Assembly: GCF_006443685.1 (NCBI RefSeq)
Contig: NZ_VFYP01000005.1
Span: 62,001 to 126,000, forward strand
Source: Rhizobium glycinendophyticum
Lineage (GTDB): Bacteria; Pseudomonadota; Alphaproteobacteria; Rhizobiales; Rhizobiaceae
Reading direction: 5' to 3'
DNA: 64,000 nucleotides
The translations under genes were made by a program, and so were the position numbers. The number at the start of each line of letters is the position of its first letter. The first letter of the stretch is position 1. Of the stretch, positions 43,186-52,018 are shown piece by piece. The notes beneath the pieces were generated by a model. It searched no databases, was not told the DNA's origin, and saw only the letters and a list, made by a program, of their open reading frames with translations.

Positions 43186-43718
43186 CAGGCGCGCTCCACC
43201 AGCTTTTCGATACCCATATGTTCACCGGCAAACATCGCGACCTCTTCGTCCGTGACGCGACCGGTGAGCAGGCGGAACAGGCGTTCCAAGGCAATCAGGC
43301 TGCAGCCCGCGCCGGTGAAGAAACCAATGCCATAGACCCAGCCCATGGACAGTCCGGTCACCGGCGCCTTCATGCTGGAATTGATCGGCAGTTGCAGCCA
43401 GGTGCCCCAGAAGAACAGCGCGGAAACGCCCAGAATGACGAGATTGGACAGGATCATGCAGACGATCCTCCCACGGCGACCCAGGAGCGCGACGAGGGAC
43501 TCGACACCGAGGTGACCGTATTCGCGGAAGCCGACAACCGCCCCAATGAAGGTCAGCCAGACGAAGAAGTAACGCGCCATCTCATCCGAGACTGTCAGGC
43601 CGGAATTGAAGCCATAGCGCAGCATGACATTGACAAATACCATGATCGCCATGCCGCCGAGCAGCAAGATGAGCAGGAGTTCGAGAAAACGGTAGAAGAG
43701 ATCGACAGCCTTTGTCAT
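43185..43718 (-). CDS. TRAP transporter small permease DctQ
   Basis: A 177-residue protein with four helices; the DctQ signature FVNVMLRYGFNSGLTVSDEMARYFFVWLTFIGAV is intact. The start at 43718 is chosen because GAGGTG has correct spacing; the ATG five codons upstream lies closer to the preceding stop. It begins 7 bases after the FAH-family gene ends, so the two are co-transcribed. Confidence 0.9.
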   Translation of the reverse strand: MTKAVDLFYRFLELLLILLLGGMAIMVFVNVMLRYGFNSGLTVSDEMARYFFVWLTFIGAVVGFREYGHLGVESLVALLGRRGRIVCMILSNLVILGVSALFFWGTWLQLPINSSMKAPVTGLSMGWVYGIGFFTGAGCSLIALERLFRLLTGRVTDEEVAMFAGEHMGIEKLVERA

Positions 43719-43725
43719 CGGCACC

Positions 43726-44895
43726 TCACGCATTGTCGAGGAGGCCGCGGCGGGCCAGATTAGCAAACAGGGCGCGGGTCCCGAACGTCCATTCGGGGCA
43801 GGCATCGGTTCGATCGACCCAGTTCACCAGACGTCCGAGCTTGGGCGTAGAGATTTCGACGCGATCGCCCACTTCATGGGTGAAACCGAGCCCTGCGCCA
43901 CGACGATCCTTGACCGGCGCAAACATCGTGCCGAGGAATAGCACGGCCCCATCGGGATACTGGTGATTGCGATTACGCAACTGCGCGACGAGATTTTCCG
44001 GCGAGCGGCTGATCGCTTCCATGGGGCTTTCGCCCGTCATCTCGAAACCGTCCTCGCCACGCACGACAAGCGCGACGCGGACCTTGCGCAGCACGTCGAT
44101 CGTGAAGCTCTCATCGAAAAGGCGGATGAATGGACCGATGGCACAAGAAGCATTGTTGTCCTTCGCTTTCCCCAGAAGCAGCGCCGAACGTCCTTCGACA
44201 TCGCGCAGGTTGACGTCGTTGCCGAGCGTCGCCCCCAGGATCCTGCCGTCGGAACGCACGGCCAGAACAATCTCCGGCTCTGGATTGTTCCACTGCGAGA
44301 TTGGGTGGATTCCAACGGCGTCACCACAAGCGACAGACGCCATTGGCTGCGCCTTGGTAAAGATCTCCGCATCTGGGCCGATCCCGACCTCCAGATACTG
44401 GGACCAGAGACCCATCTCCTGCAGCAGCCCCTTCACCTTGGCCGCCTGCTCGGAGCCTGCAACGACACCGCGCAGGCTGTCGCCGAGAACAGGCGCCAGC
44501 TGGCCGCGAATGGCCTGAGCACGACCGGAATCCCCCTTGGCCTGTTCCTCGATGACCCGCTCCAGCATGCTGTCGGCAAAGGTGACACCGGCGGCCTTGA
44601 CGGCCTGGAGATCGATCGGGGCCAGCAGGCGGCCTGCTTTTGCCGAGAGGAAGTCATCGAGCGAGCCCAGATCGGGAAGATCCGAAGCCTGCGCCAGACG
44701 CTTGGCGATGTCGTCGATTTCCAGAAGCCCGGACGAGGTCGCCGAAATGCCTGTCAGATCCAACACGCGACCGGCGCGCACCAGAACCGGGCACGGTCCT
44801 CCGGCGGCGTCGGACCATACGCGACCAACGAGGAGCGCGTCTGAGGCGTCCTCGGGAAGAATATCAACGGATCTTAGATTGCGCTCTACCGCCAA
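43726..44895 (-). CDS. FAH-family 2-keto-3-deoxy sugar-acid dehydratase
   Basis: A 389-residue protein whose C-terminal half is a fumarylacetoacetate-hydrolase fold. The stretch TLGNDVNLRDVEGRSALLLG followed by SCAIGP matches the AraD1/XylX-type dehydratases that turn 2-keto-3-deoxy-pentonates into alpha-ketoglutarate semialdehyde. NNPEPEIVL supplies metal-binding glutamates. The start is TTG, set by GGAGGAGG six bases upstream. It heads the TRAP genes and lies 56 bases from a GntR-type palindrome. Confidence 0.82.
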   Translation of the reverse strand: MAVERNLRSVDILPEDASDALLVGRVWSDAAGGPCPVLVRAGRVLDLTGISATSSGLLEIDDIAKRLAQASDLPDLGSLDDFLSAKAGRLLAPIDLQAVKAAGVTFADSMLERVIEEQAKGDSGRAQAIRGQLAPVLGDSLRGVVAGSEQAAKVKGLLQEMGLWSQYLEVGIGPDAEIFTKAQPMASVACGDAVGIHPISQWNNPEPEIVLAVRSDGRILGATLGNDVNLRDVEGRSALLLGKAKDNNASCAIGPFIRLFDESFTIDVLRKVRVALVVRGEDGFEMTGESPMEAISRSPENLVAQLRNRNHQYPDGAVLFLGTMFAPVKDRRGAGLGFTHEVGDRVEISTPKLGRLVNWVDRTDACPEWTFGTRALFANLARRGLLDNA

Positions 44896-44950
44896 GACGA
44901 ACCTCCTCCACGTCCATATGGCGAGACGACACCCCTGTCGCCTTGCCGTA

Positions 44951-44969
44951 TTGTCAGGATGTCTGACAA
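44951..44969. promoter_or_regulatory. Candidate GntR operator upstream of the FAH/TRAP genes
   Basis: TTGTCAG-GATGT-CTGACAA is a perfect 7-base inverted repeat. Its right part, ATGTCTGACAA, matches the FadR-subfamily type TTGTCNGACAA with one mismatch. It lies between the GntR gene and the FAH gene. Confidence 0.55.
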
Positions 44970-45062
44970 CTCCTCACGAACATTAATAAGGAGTGAATGC
45001 GCCCCTGTCTACCCCCGCACCGTTTCATACCCACGTGCGGATGGCGCGTTATCCAGTATGGC

Positions 45063-45791
45063 TCAGAATTGCTCCAGGCTCAGTTCGATGCGGCTCGCCG
45101 CGCCATGCATGTGCAACCGCATCGCCTCGCGTGCATCGGTCGGATTGCGGCTGGCGATCGCATCGCGCAGCCTCGTATGTTCCGCAATCGTCACCTCGAC
45201 GATCTCCTCCAGAACGGCACGAGACCGGGCCGCATTGATCGCAAGGCTGATGCGCTCGGCGATGAAGCCGATGAACATCGAAAAATACTCATTGCGGGTC
45301 GCATCCGCGACCGCCCGATGGAAGGCAAGATCCGCATCGATCCCCTGATCCGACCATTTCTCCGCCCCCGTCATGCGATCCAGTGCCGCATCGATGCGAG
45401 CAAGATCCGCCGGCGTGTGATGAACCGCAGCAAGACCCGCAGCCTCGATTTCGAGAGGCACGCGCAGCTGGAACATGGCGCGGAAGCTGTGCGGGTCGAA
45501 CAACTCGCCATCCTTGATCCGGATGGGACGCAAGGAACGCTCCAAGACGAAGGCGCCAACGCCCTGCCGGGTTTCGACAAGCCCCTCATTTCGCAATTGC
45601 GCGATAGCTTCGCGGATAACCGAGCGGCTGACCCCAAGCGTTTTCGCTAGCACATGCTCGGTCGGAAGCTTGTCGCCCGGCGCTAGACGTCCCTCGTTGA
45701 TCTCAGCGGCAAACTGCGCTGCGATCCGCGTCGGCAGATGATCGCTTCGTTTGATCTGCCCAAGGTTGAATTGACCTATATCGATCGCCAT
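45063..45791 (-). CDS. GntR-family regulator, FadR subfamily
   Basis: A 242-residue regulator. Residues 15-85 form the winged helix-turn-helix (IAAQFAAEINEGRLAPGDKLPTEHVLAKTLGVSRSVIREAIAQLRNEGL), and residues 100-235 the all-helical FCD ligand domain, with Asp/His metal ligands in DLAFHRAVA, IAEHTRLRDAI and MRLHMHG. Members sense sugar acids or other carboxylates. It lies between the FAD-oxidase and FAH genes on the same strand, and likely controls the locus through the two palindromes. Confidence 0.9.
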   Translation of the reverse strand: MAIDIGQFNLGQIKRSDHLPTRIAAQFAAEINEGRLAPGDKLPTEHVLAKTLGVSRSVIREAIAQLRNEGLVETRQGVGAFVLERSLRPIRIKDGELFDPHSFRAMFQLRVPLEIEAAGLAAVHHTPADLARIDAALDRMTGAEKWSDQGIDADLAFHRAVADATRNEYFSMFIGFIAERISLAINAARSRAVLEEIVEVTIAEHTRLRDAIASRNPTDAREAMRLHMHGAASRIELSLEQF

Positions 45792-45825
45792 GCCCGACTG
45801 CTCTCCGTACCACCCCGCCGGTTGT

Positions 45826-47283
45826 TCACGAATCTTTTGCGAAATTCAATTGGCAACCGGGATTCATGATGATCCGCGGATCGATGGCGCGCTTGATCGC
45901 ATTCAGCAGATGCGCCTGAGTCTGCGGCAGACCGGAGATGAAATCGGACTTCTTCAACCGACCAATCCCGTGTTCGGCGCTGATCGAGCCGCAGAAACCG
46001 AGCAGAACCCCATTGATCAATCCCTTCGCCTGGTAAATTAACTGGTCCGTCTTCTCCCGCGTTAGTCCCGCCGGCGGCAGCACATTGAGATGCACATTTC
46101 CATCTCCGACATGGCCGTAGGATACACAGAGGCAATCCGGCAAAGCCGACATCACGGCGGCTTCCGCCTGCTGCACGAAATCGGCAAGCTTCGACAAGGG
46201 CACCGACACGTCGGTTCGCAGATGCGGGCCGCGTTTTGCCTGCCCCTCGTTCATGCCCTCTCGGAATGCCCAGAGATTGCGCGCCTGCGCCCGCGATACC
46301 GCCACCACGCCGTCAAGAACAAGGCCGTCCTCCATCACCCCTTGCAGGAAGCGCTGCATCAGATCGTCGATATCCACGAGCCCCGACCCGGAAATCTCCA
46401 TCAGAACATAGGCCGGGTAATCACCTGGCATCGGCATCGCCAGATCCGGCATTGCCTCGCGAGCAAGCGTGAAAGCGACTGGCGGCATGAATTCGAAGGC
46501 CGACATCAAGTCGCAGCAGTCGCGTCGCGCCCGACGGTAAAGCGCAATTGCATCGGACAAAGCGTTTAGACCCAGAAGCGCTGTCGCCACCTGCTCCGCT
46601 GGCGGCATCAACTTGACAGAGACGGCGGTGACAATTCCCAACGTGCCCTCGGCACCGATGAACAACTGCTTCAGGTCAATTCCGCGATTATCCTTGCGCA
46701 AGGTCGACAGCCCGTCGAAGACCGAACCATCCGGCAAAACCACTTCTAGGCCGAGCACCAACTCGCGCGTCATGCCATATCGCAAGACATTGATGCCGCC
46801 GGCATTGGTGGAAACATTCCCGCCGATCCGGCAAGATCCCTGCGCTCCTAATGCGAGCGGGAAATAGAGCCCAGCCGCCTCCACCCTGTCCTTGAACTCG
46901 GACAGCACGATACCGGCTTCCACCACAGCCGAGAAGTCATCGACATCCAGCCGCCGTATGGCAGTCATCCGTTCTAGACTGATCACAACCTGACCTGCGG
47001 GATCATCGGGCGTCGCCCCGAGGACGAGCCCCGTATTGCCACCTTGCGGCACGATGGAAAGCCCGAGCGCTCCGATTGCCTTGACGGCCGCAGAAACTTC
47101 AGCCGTGCTTCTCGGCCGGACGACCGCGACAGCACCTGTCGTGATGTCACCATGCCAGTCGCGGCAATAGTGCTCGGTTGCTGGTCCCGACAACACGAGA
47201 TCATTCCCGAGCCGGACCCTCAGCGCCTCTACGCGCGCATCCGCCACCCCTCTTTCGGATCCACTCACGTCCTCACGATCCAT
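45826..47283 (-). CDS. FAD-linked oxidase of the D-2-hydroxyacid dehydrogenase type
   Basis: A 485-residue flavoprotein with an N-terminal FAD-binding PCMH domain (VVRPRSTAEVSAAVKAIG, QGGNTGLVLGA, GNVSTNAGGINVLRYGMTRE) and a C-terminal FAD-oxidase domain ending with the metal site SYGHVGDGNVHLNVLPP and SISAEHGIGRLK. It resembles D-lactate and D-2-hydroxyglutarate dehydrogenases. AGGAGG seven bases upstream sets the start at 47283. Its substrate in this locus is probably a 2-hydroxy acid made during sugar-acid breakdown. Confidence 0.87.
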   Translation of the reverse strand: MDREDVSGSERGVADARVEALRVRLGNDLVLSGPATEHYCRDWHGDITTGAVAVVRPRSTAEVSAAVKAIGALGLSIVPQGGNTGLVLGATPDDPAGQVVISLERMTAIRRLDVDDFSAVVEAGIVLSEFKDRVEAAGLYFPLALGAQGSCRIGGNVSTNAGGINVLRYGMTRELVLGLEVVLPDGSVFDGLSTLRKDNRGIDLKQLFIGAEGTLGIVTAVSVKLMPPAEQVATALLGLNALSDAIALYRRARRDCCDLMSAFEFMPPVAFTLAREAMPDLAMPMPGDYPAYVLMEISGSGLVDIDDLMQRFLQGVMEDGLVLDGVVAVSRAQARNLWAFREGMNEGQAKRGPHLRTDVSVPLSKLADFVQQAEAAVMSALPDCLCVSYGHVGDGNVHLNVLPPAGLTREKTDQLIYQAKGLINGVLLGFCGSISAEHGIGRLKKSDFISGLPQTQAHLLNAIKRAIDPRIIMNPGCQLNFAKDS

Positions 47284-47351
47284 CTCGTTCCTCCTGCGGA
47301 CTGCGTCTCGATGCGCGACCGTAAAATATTCAGTTTTCAAGCGCCAAATAT

Positions 47352-47370
47352 AAGGTTATCAGACAACCTT
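47352..47370. promoter_or_regulatory. Candidate GntR operator in the divergent promoter region
   Basis: AAGGTTATCAGACAACCTT has 6-base complementary arms. Its core TTATCAGACAA (47356-47366) matches TTGTCNGACAA with one mismatch, like the site at 44951. It sits between the divergent FAD-oxidase and epimerase-like genes. Confidence 0.55.
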
Positions 47371-47445
47371 ACAAATGCTTTTTTCAGCATGAGTGCTTGT
47401 GCCCGCCGGACACTGGGCGGATGAATGGAATCGGAGGAAAAAATC

Positions 47446-48429
47446 ATGCATTTTCTGATCATCGGCGCCGCGGGAATGGTCGGTCGGAAGCTGGCGCAAC
47501 GCCTGACCAACGACGGTTCGCTCGGCGGCAAGCCTGTTGAGGCCATGACCCTGGTCGACGTCGTCACACCGGATGCCCCTGCTGGCTTCGCAGGCCGCGT
47601 CGCACTGGAGACGGCAGACCTTTCGGCGCCGGGAGCTGCTGAAAAGCTCATCGCAAGCCGTCCCGACGTTATCTTCCATCTGGCGGCTATCGTTTCGGGC
47701 GAGGCTGAACTCGATTTCGATAAAGGCTACCAGATCAATCTTGATGGCACGCGCTATCTGTTCGAGGCGGTTCGCCTCGCGCATCTCGAAGATGGTTATC
47801 GCCCCCGCGTGGTCTTCACCTCCTCGATCGCCGTTGTCGGCGCCCCCCTTCCCTTCCCCATTCCGGATGATTTTCACACCACGCCACTCACCAGCTACGG
47901 CACCCAGAAGGCGATCTGCGAATTGCTGCTGGCCGACTACTCCCGCAAAGGCTTCTTCGACGGCATCGGCATCCGCCTCCCCACGATCTGCATTCGCCCC
48001 GGCAAACCGAATAAGGCCGCCTCAGGCTTCTTCTCCAACATCCTGCGGGAGCCTCTGATCGGCCAGGAGGCCGTGCTTCCGGTAACGGATGACGTCCGCC
48101 ATTGGCATGCCTCTCCCCGCTCTGCCGTCGGCTTCCTCCTGCACGGCGCAACCATCGACGTGGAAAAAGTTGGCCCCCGCCGCAACCTCTCCATGCCGGG
48201 CGTCAGCGCCACGGTCGGCGAACAAATCGAGGCACTCCGCCGCATCGCCGGCGACAAGGCTGTGAAGCTCATTCGCCGCGAGCCGGACGAGATGATCATG
48301 CGCATCTGCGCCGGTTGGGCACCTGGCTTCGAGGCCAAACGTGCCCGCGAACTCGGCTTCGTCGCTGAAAACTCGTTCGACGACATCATCCGCATCCACA
48401 TTGAGGATGAACTGGGAGGCAAGCTTTGA
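47446..48429 (+). CDS. NAD-dependent epimerase-family enzyme, D-erythronate dehydrogenase-like
   Basis: A 327-residue extended SDR with the GAAGMVGRKLAQ Rossmann motif at residue 7 and a YGTQK catalytic Tyr/Lys pair near 155. The sequence VIFHLAAIVSGEAELDFDKGYQINLDGT is distinctive of the DenD (D-erythronate dehydrogenase) family as I recall it. GGAGG seven bases upstream sets the start. It leads a three-gene overlapping unit; the actual sugar acid remains to be determined. Confidence 0.82.
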   Translation: MHFLIIGAAGMVGRKLAQRLTNDGSLGGKPVEAMTLVDVVTPDAPAGFAGRVALETADLSAPGAAEKLIASRPDVIFHLAAIVSGEAELDFDKGYQINLDGTRYLFEAVRLAHLEDGYRPRVVFTSSIAVVGAPLPFPIPDDFHTTPLTSYGTQKAICELLLADYSRKGFFDGIGIRLPTICIRPGKPNKAASGFFSNILREPLIGQEAVLPVTDDVRHWHASPRSAVGFLLHGATIDVEKVGPRRNLSMPGVSATVGEQIEALRRIAGDKAVKLIRREPDEMIMRICAGWAPGFEAKRARELGFVAENSFDDIIRIHIEDELGGKL

Positions 48430-49325
48430 CATCGGAACAGAACAAGCGCATCGCCTTTTTGGGTACCGGCCTGATGGGCGCGCCGATGACGCGACGATTG
48501 CTCGCCGCCGGTTTCCCGGTAACCGTCTGGAACCGCGATCTCAGCAAGGCTGAAGCACTGGTGGGCAATGGCGCAACCCTTGCCGGCACTGCCGCCGAAG
48601 CGGTCAACGACGCTGATGTCGTTATCACCATGCTCTCTGACGGCAATGCCGTCGGAGATGTCCTCTTCTCGGCAGGTGTCGATAACGCGCTGAAGTCGGG
48701 GGCTGTCGTTGTCGACATGTCATCGATCGCACCGCCGATTGCCAAAAAGCACTCAGCCAGATTGAGCGAGCGCGGCATCGCCCATGTCGACGCGCCGGTC
48801 TCAGGCGGCGTGGTCGGTGCGGAAGCCGGAACACTGGCCATCATGGCCGGCGGCGACGTCTCAGTGATCGCGGGTCTTGCCAATGTGTTTGCAGCGCTCG
48901 GTCGCGTCACCCATGTTGGTCCCTCCGGCGCCGGCCAGATCTGCAAGCTCGCCAACCAGCAGATTGTCGCCATCACCATCGGCGCAGTTGCCGAAGCCAT
49001 GATGCTGGTCGAAGCCGGCGGTGCCTCTCGTGAACAATTTCGGGAAGCCATTCGTGGCGGCTTCGCCGAAAGCCGCATCCTCGACTTGCACGGTGCCCGC
49101 ATGGTCGAGCGTCGCTTTGAGCCAGGCGGCCCATCGCGCCTGCAACTGAAGGATCTCAATGCAGTTAGGGCGATGGCTGACGAGTTTTCACTTGCTCTTC
49201 CGTTGACGACAGAGGTGCGCAACGCCTTCGAGGCCTTCGTCGACGACGGCAATGGCGAGAAAGACCACAGCGCATTGCTCCTGCATCTGGAGAAGATAAA
49301 CAATCGGGAGAAAGGCCACCCATGA
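48426..49325 (+). CDS. 3-hydroxyisobutyrate/tartronate-semialdehyde-type dehydrogenase
   Basis: A 299-residue beta-hydroxyacid dehydrogenase. It has FLGTGLMGAPMTRRL at the NAD(P) site, the substrate loop DAPVSGGVVGAEAGTLAIMAGG, and the catalytic lysine region GAGQICKLANQQIVA. It starts at a TTG that overlaps the preceding TGA, with GGAGG six bases upstream. GarR and L-threonate dehydrogenase (LtnD) are the nearest functional types; which applies is unknown. Confidence 0.85.
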   Translation: MTSEQNKRIAFLGTGLMGAPMTRRLLAAGFPVTVWNRDLSKAEALVGNGATLAGTAAEAVNDADVVITMLSDGNAVGDVLFSAGVDNALKSGAVVVDMSSIAPPIAKKHSARLSERGIAHVDAPVSGGVVGAEAGTLAIMAGGDVSVIAGLANVFAALGRVTHVGPSGAGQICKLANQQIVAITIGAVAEAMMLVEAGGASREQFREAIRGGFAESRILDLHGARMVERRFEPGGPSRLQLKDLNAVRAMADEFSLALPLTTEVRNAFEAFVDDGNGEKDHSALLLHLEKINNREKGHP

Positions 49326-51106
49326 GCGGAACAGAGCAACCCAAACGCCGGCTGCGCTCGCAGGACTGGTTCGACAATCCCGATCACCTCGACATGACTG
49401 CGCTCTATCTCGAGCGCTTCATGAACTACGGCACAACGCCCGAAGAGCTTCGCTCGGGCAAACCGATCATCGGGATTGCCCAGTCGGGCAGCGACATCAA
49501 TCCGTGCAACCGCCACCACCTGGATCTGGCCAAGCGCGTCCGGGACGGCATCCGCGATGCTGGCGGCATCCCCATCGAGTTCCCCTCGCACCCACTCTTC
49601 GAGAACTGCAAGCGGCCTACGGCTGCGCTCGACCGCAACCTTGCCTATCTCGGCCTGGTCGAACTCCTGTACGGCTACCCCTTCGATGGCGTGGTGCTGA
49701 CGACCGGCTGCGACAAGACCACGCCTTCGGCGCTGATGGCTGCATCGACGGTGGACATACCGGCGATCGTGCTCTCAGGCGGCCCCATGCTTGACGGTTG
49801 GCATGACGGCGAGCTCGTCGGCTCCGGCACCGTCATCTGGCGCTCGCGCCGCAAATACGCGGCCGGTGAGATCACCAGGGAAGAATTTCTCGAACGCGCA
49901 CTCGATTCCGCACCCTCCGTCGGCCATTGCAACACCATGGGCACAGCCTCCACCATGAATGCCATGGCCGAAGCCCTTGGCATGTCGCTGACCGGCTGCG
50001 CTGCGATCCCCGGCGCCTACCGGGAACGCGGCCAGATGGCCTATCGCACGGGTAAACGAGCCGTCGAACTGGTGCTAAAGGACATCAAGCCATCGGACAT
50101 TCTCACGCGTGAGGCCTTCCTCAATGCGATCCGCGTCAATTCCGCAATTGGTGGCTCCACCAATGCCCAGCCTCACCTCATGGCCATGGCCAAGCATGCC
50201 GGCGTCGAACTGCTGCCGGAGGACTGGCAGGTCCACGGATTCGACATCCCGCTGCTCGCCAACGTCCAGCCGGCCGGCGCCTATCTCGGCGAGCGTTTCC
50301 ACCGGGCCGGCGGCGTGCCTGCCGTCATGTGGGAACTGCTGCAAGCCGGAAAGCTCAACGGCGACTGTCCAACGGTCACCGGCCTCAGCATGGCTGAAAA
50401 CCTTGAGGGCAAGGAGTCCGTCGATCGCGAAGTGATCAAGCCTTACAGCGAACCGATGCGCGAGCGCGCCGGCTTCCTCGTGCTCAAGGGCAATCTCTTC
50501 GACTTCGCCATCATGAAAACCAGCGTCATCTCGGAAGGGTTTCGCTTGCGCTACCTCAACGAGCCCGGACGCGAAGGCGTCTTCGAGGGCCGCGCTATCG
50601 TCTTTGACGGATCGGAAGACTACCACAAGCGCATCAACGACCCATCGCTTGAGATCGATGAAAATTGCATTCTGGTCATCCGCGGTGCCGGCCCGCTCGG
50701 TTGGCCTGGATCGGCTGAAGTCGTCAACATGCAGCCACCGGACCACTTGATCCAGCGCGGCATCCTGAGCCTGCCGACGATTGGCGACGGGCGCCAGTCC
50801 GGCACCGCCGATAGCCCGTCAATCCTCAACGCTTCGCCGGAAAGTGCCGCCGGAGGCGGCCTTGCCTGGATCCGCAGCGGCGACACGATCCGCATCGATC
50901 TCAACCAGGGCCGCTGCGATATGCTCGTTGCCGAGGATGAGATTGCAAGACGCAAAGCCGAGGGCATCCCGACAGTGCCAGCCGATGCCACACCCTGGCA
51001 GATGCTCTACCGCCAAACTGTCACGCAATTGGCCGACGGCGCGACGATCAAGGGAGCCGACGCCTTCCGCCAGATCTCCAAGAAACCTCCGCGTCACAAT
51101 CACTGA
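49322..51106 (+). CDS. IlvD/Edd-family sugar-acid dehydratase
   Basis: A 594-residue iron-sulfur dehydratase. SGSDINPCNRHH and TTGCDKTTPSALMAA carry two cluster cysteines, GHCNTMGTASTM the third, and GGSTNAQPHL and VIRGAGPLGWPGSAEV are family motifs. Length and the adjacent FAH-family dehydratase point to a sugar-acid (pentonate type) dehydratase such as xylonate or arabinonate dehydratase, rather than branched-chain amino acid synthesis. It overlaps the previous gene by four bases and ends the unit. Confidence 0.88.
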   Translation: MSGTEQPKRRLRSQDWFDNPDHLDMTALYLERFMNYGTTPEELRSGKPIIGIAQSGSDINPCNRHHLDLAKRVRDGIRDAGGIPIEFPSHPLFENCKRPTAALDRNLAYLGLVELLYGYPFDGVVLTTGCDKTTPSALMAASTVDIPAIVLSGGPMLDGWHDGELVGSGTVIWRSRRKYAAGEITREEFLERALDSAPSVGHCNTMGTASTMNAMAEALGMSLTGCAAIPGAYRERGQMAYRTGKRAVELVLKDIKPSDILTREAFLNAIRVNSAIGGSTNAQPHLMAMAKHAGVELLPEDWQVHGFDIPLLANVQPAGAYLGERFHRAGGVPAVMWELLQAGKLNGDCPTVTGLSMAENLEGKESVDREVIKPYSEPMRERAGFLVLKGNLFDFAIMKTSVISEGFRLRYLNEPGREGVFEGRAIVFDGSEDYHKRINDPSLEIDENCILVIRGAGPLGWPGSAEVVNMQPPDHLIQRGILSLPTIGDGRQSGTADSPSILNASPESAAGGGLAWIRSGDTIRIDLNQGRCDMLVAEDEIARRKAEGIPTVPADATPWQMLYRQTVTQLADGATIKGADAFRQISKKPPRHNH

Positions 51107-51134
51107 AGTTTCTTCAAGATGCCATCGCAGCCGG

Positions 51135-51157
51135 GTTGACGCCCCGTCTGCGTCAAC
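51135..51157 (+). terminator. Small hairpin after the dehydratase gene
   Basis: An 8-base perfect stem GTTGACGC / GCGTCAAC with a 7-base loop, 29 bases past the stop. No T-tract, so weak. Confidence 0.35.
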
Positions 51158-51254
51158 TCGCTGGTTACCAAATTAGGCCCCATTCCGTTTCAGATGGAAC
51201 TGAGTGAGCGCCAGAACATTCTCCATCCAAGCAATCGCATCGATGGAGACTATA

Positions 51255-51911
51255 ATGAAAACCGTGGCTTCGCTGCTGGCCGGTACGGCTCTTGCTGTGT
51301 CCACCTTGCTGGGCGGTGTCGTTTTGGCATCGGCTGTGCTGGAGCCCCGGGATGAGACTCCGCACTTCACCGGTCTCGACGTCGCAGATCTTTGGACCCT
51401 GACCCCCGTTCGAGTAGATCCGGAAAATCAGACGTATGAGCGGCTTCCACCCCGCTATGGCAGCAACGTGGTCATGGCAAGCGCGTCAGCGACCCCACAG
51501 CAGCCTGACGAGGAGAAGGTGGCGTCAGTCGTGCAGAAGGTTGACGTCATTGAAACAAGCGCGGTGACAGAACTCGATCAGGGTTCAGAAGCACCAGTGC
51601 TGTCGCCCGCCCATGTCTCCTGGTGCGAAGCGCGCTATCGCTCTTACAGCGCTGACGACAACAGCTATATCTCTTACCGTGGCGAGATGCGCAGCTGCGT
51701 TTCGCCCTACCTTAATGGCTCTCCGGAGGAAACCGGAGATGCAAAGGCGACACTCGTGCAGGATGAGACGGGAAATGCGACGCCAGTCGCGGTCAACTCC
51801 CTGCACGCCAACAACTGTCTCCAACGCTACAGATCCTATCGCGCCGAGGACAATTCCTATCAGCCCTATGGCGGTGGTCCGCGTAAGCAGTGCGAGTTGC
51901 GTACCTTCTGA
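51255..51911 (+). CDS. Secreted protein with two BA14K-type repeats
   Basis: A 218-residue protein. GGAG with normal spacing sets the start at 51255. A signal sequence or N-terminal membrane helix (residues 1-26, LLAGTALAVSTLLGGVVLAS) is followed by a low-complexity linker. Two copies of a BA14K-like motif appear near residues 118-150 (WCEARYRSYSADDNSYISY) and 185-215 (CLQRYRSYRAEDNSYQPY), each with two cysteines. BA14K proteins of Brucella and rhizobia are immunoreactive or lectin-like; a sugar-binding role is possible but untested here. Confidence 0.75.
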   Translation: MKTVASLLAGTALAVSTLLGGVVLASAVLEPRDETPHFTGLDVADLWTLTPVRVDPENQTYERLPPRYGSNVVMASASATPQQPDEEKVASVVQKVDVIETSAVTELDQGSEAPVLSPAHVSWCEARYRSYSADDNSYISYRGEMRSCVSPYLNGSPEETGDAKATLVQDETGNATPVAVNSLHANNCLQRYRSYRAEDNSYQPYGGGPRKQCELRTF

Positions 51912-52018
51912 GCGTCAGAAGACAGACCCACCCGCCCGACCGGGATCGGGTTGCCCCTAACGCTTTAGACTTCCGACAATATTTGGCCTGAACGGCTAAA
52001 CCGGTCAAAATAACTGGA

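Noticed and set aside
41776..43335. 519-codon plus-strand open frame across the TRAP genes
   Set aside because: Extremely Asp/His/Arg-rich, as expected from the reverse complement of GC-rich membrane-protein genes; dctM, dctQ and dctP explain the DNA.
49322..51106. Assignment of the IlvD/Edd gene as biosynthetic dihydroxy-acid dehydratase IlvD
   Set aside because: Context (TRAP transporter, GntR regulator, AraD1-type dehydratase) and motifs favour a sugar-acid dehydratase.
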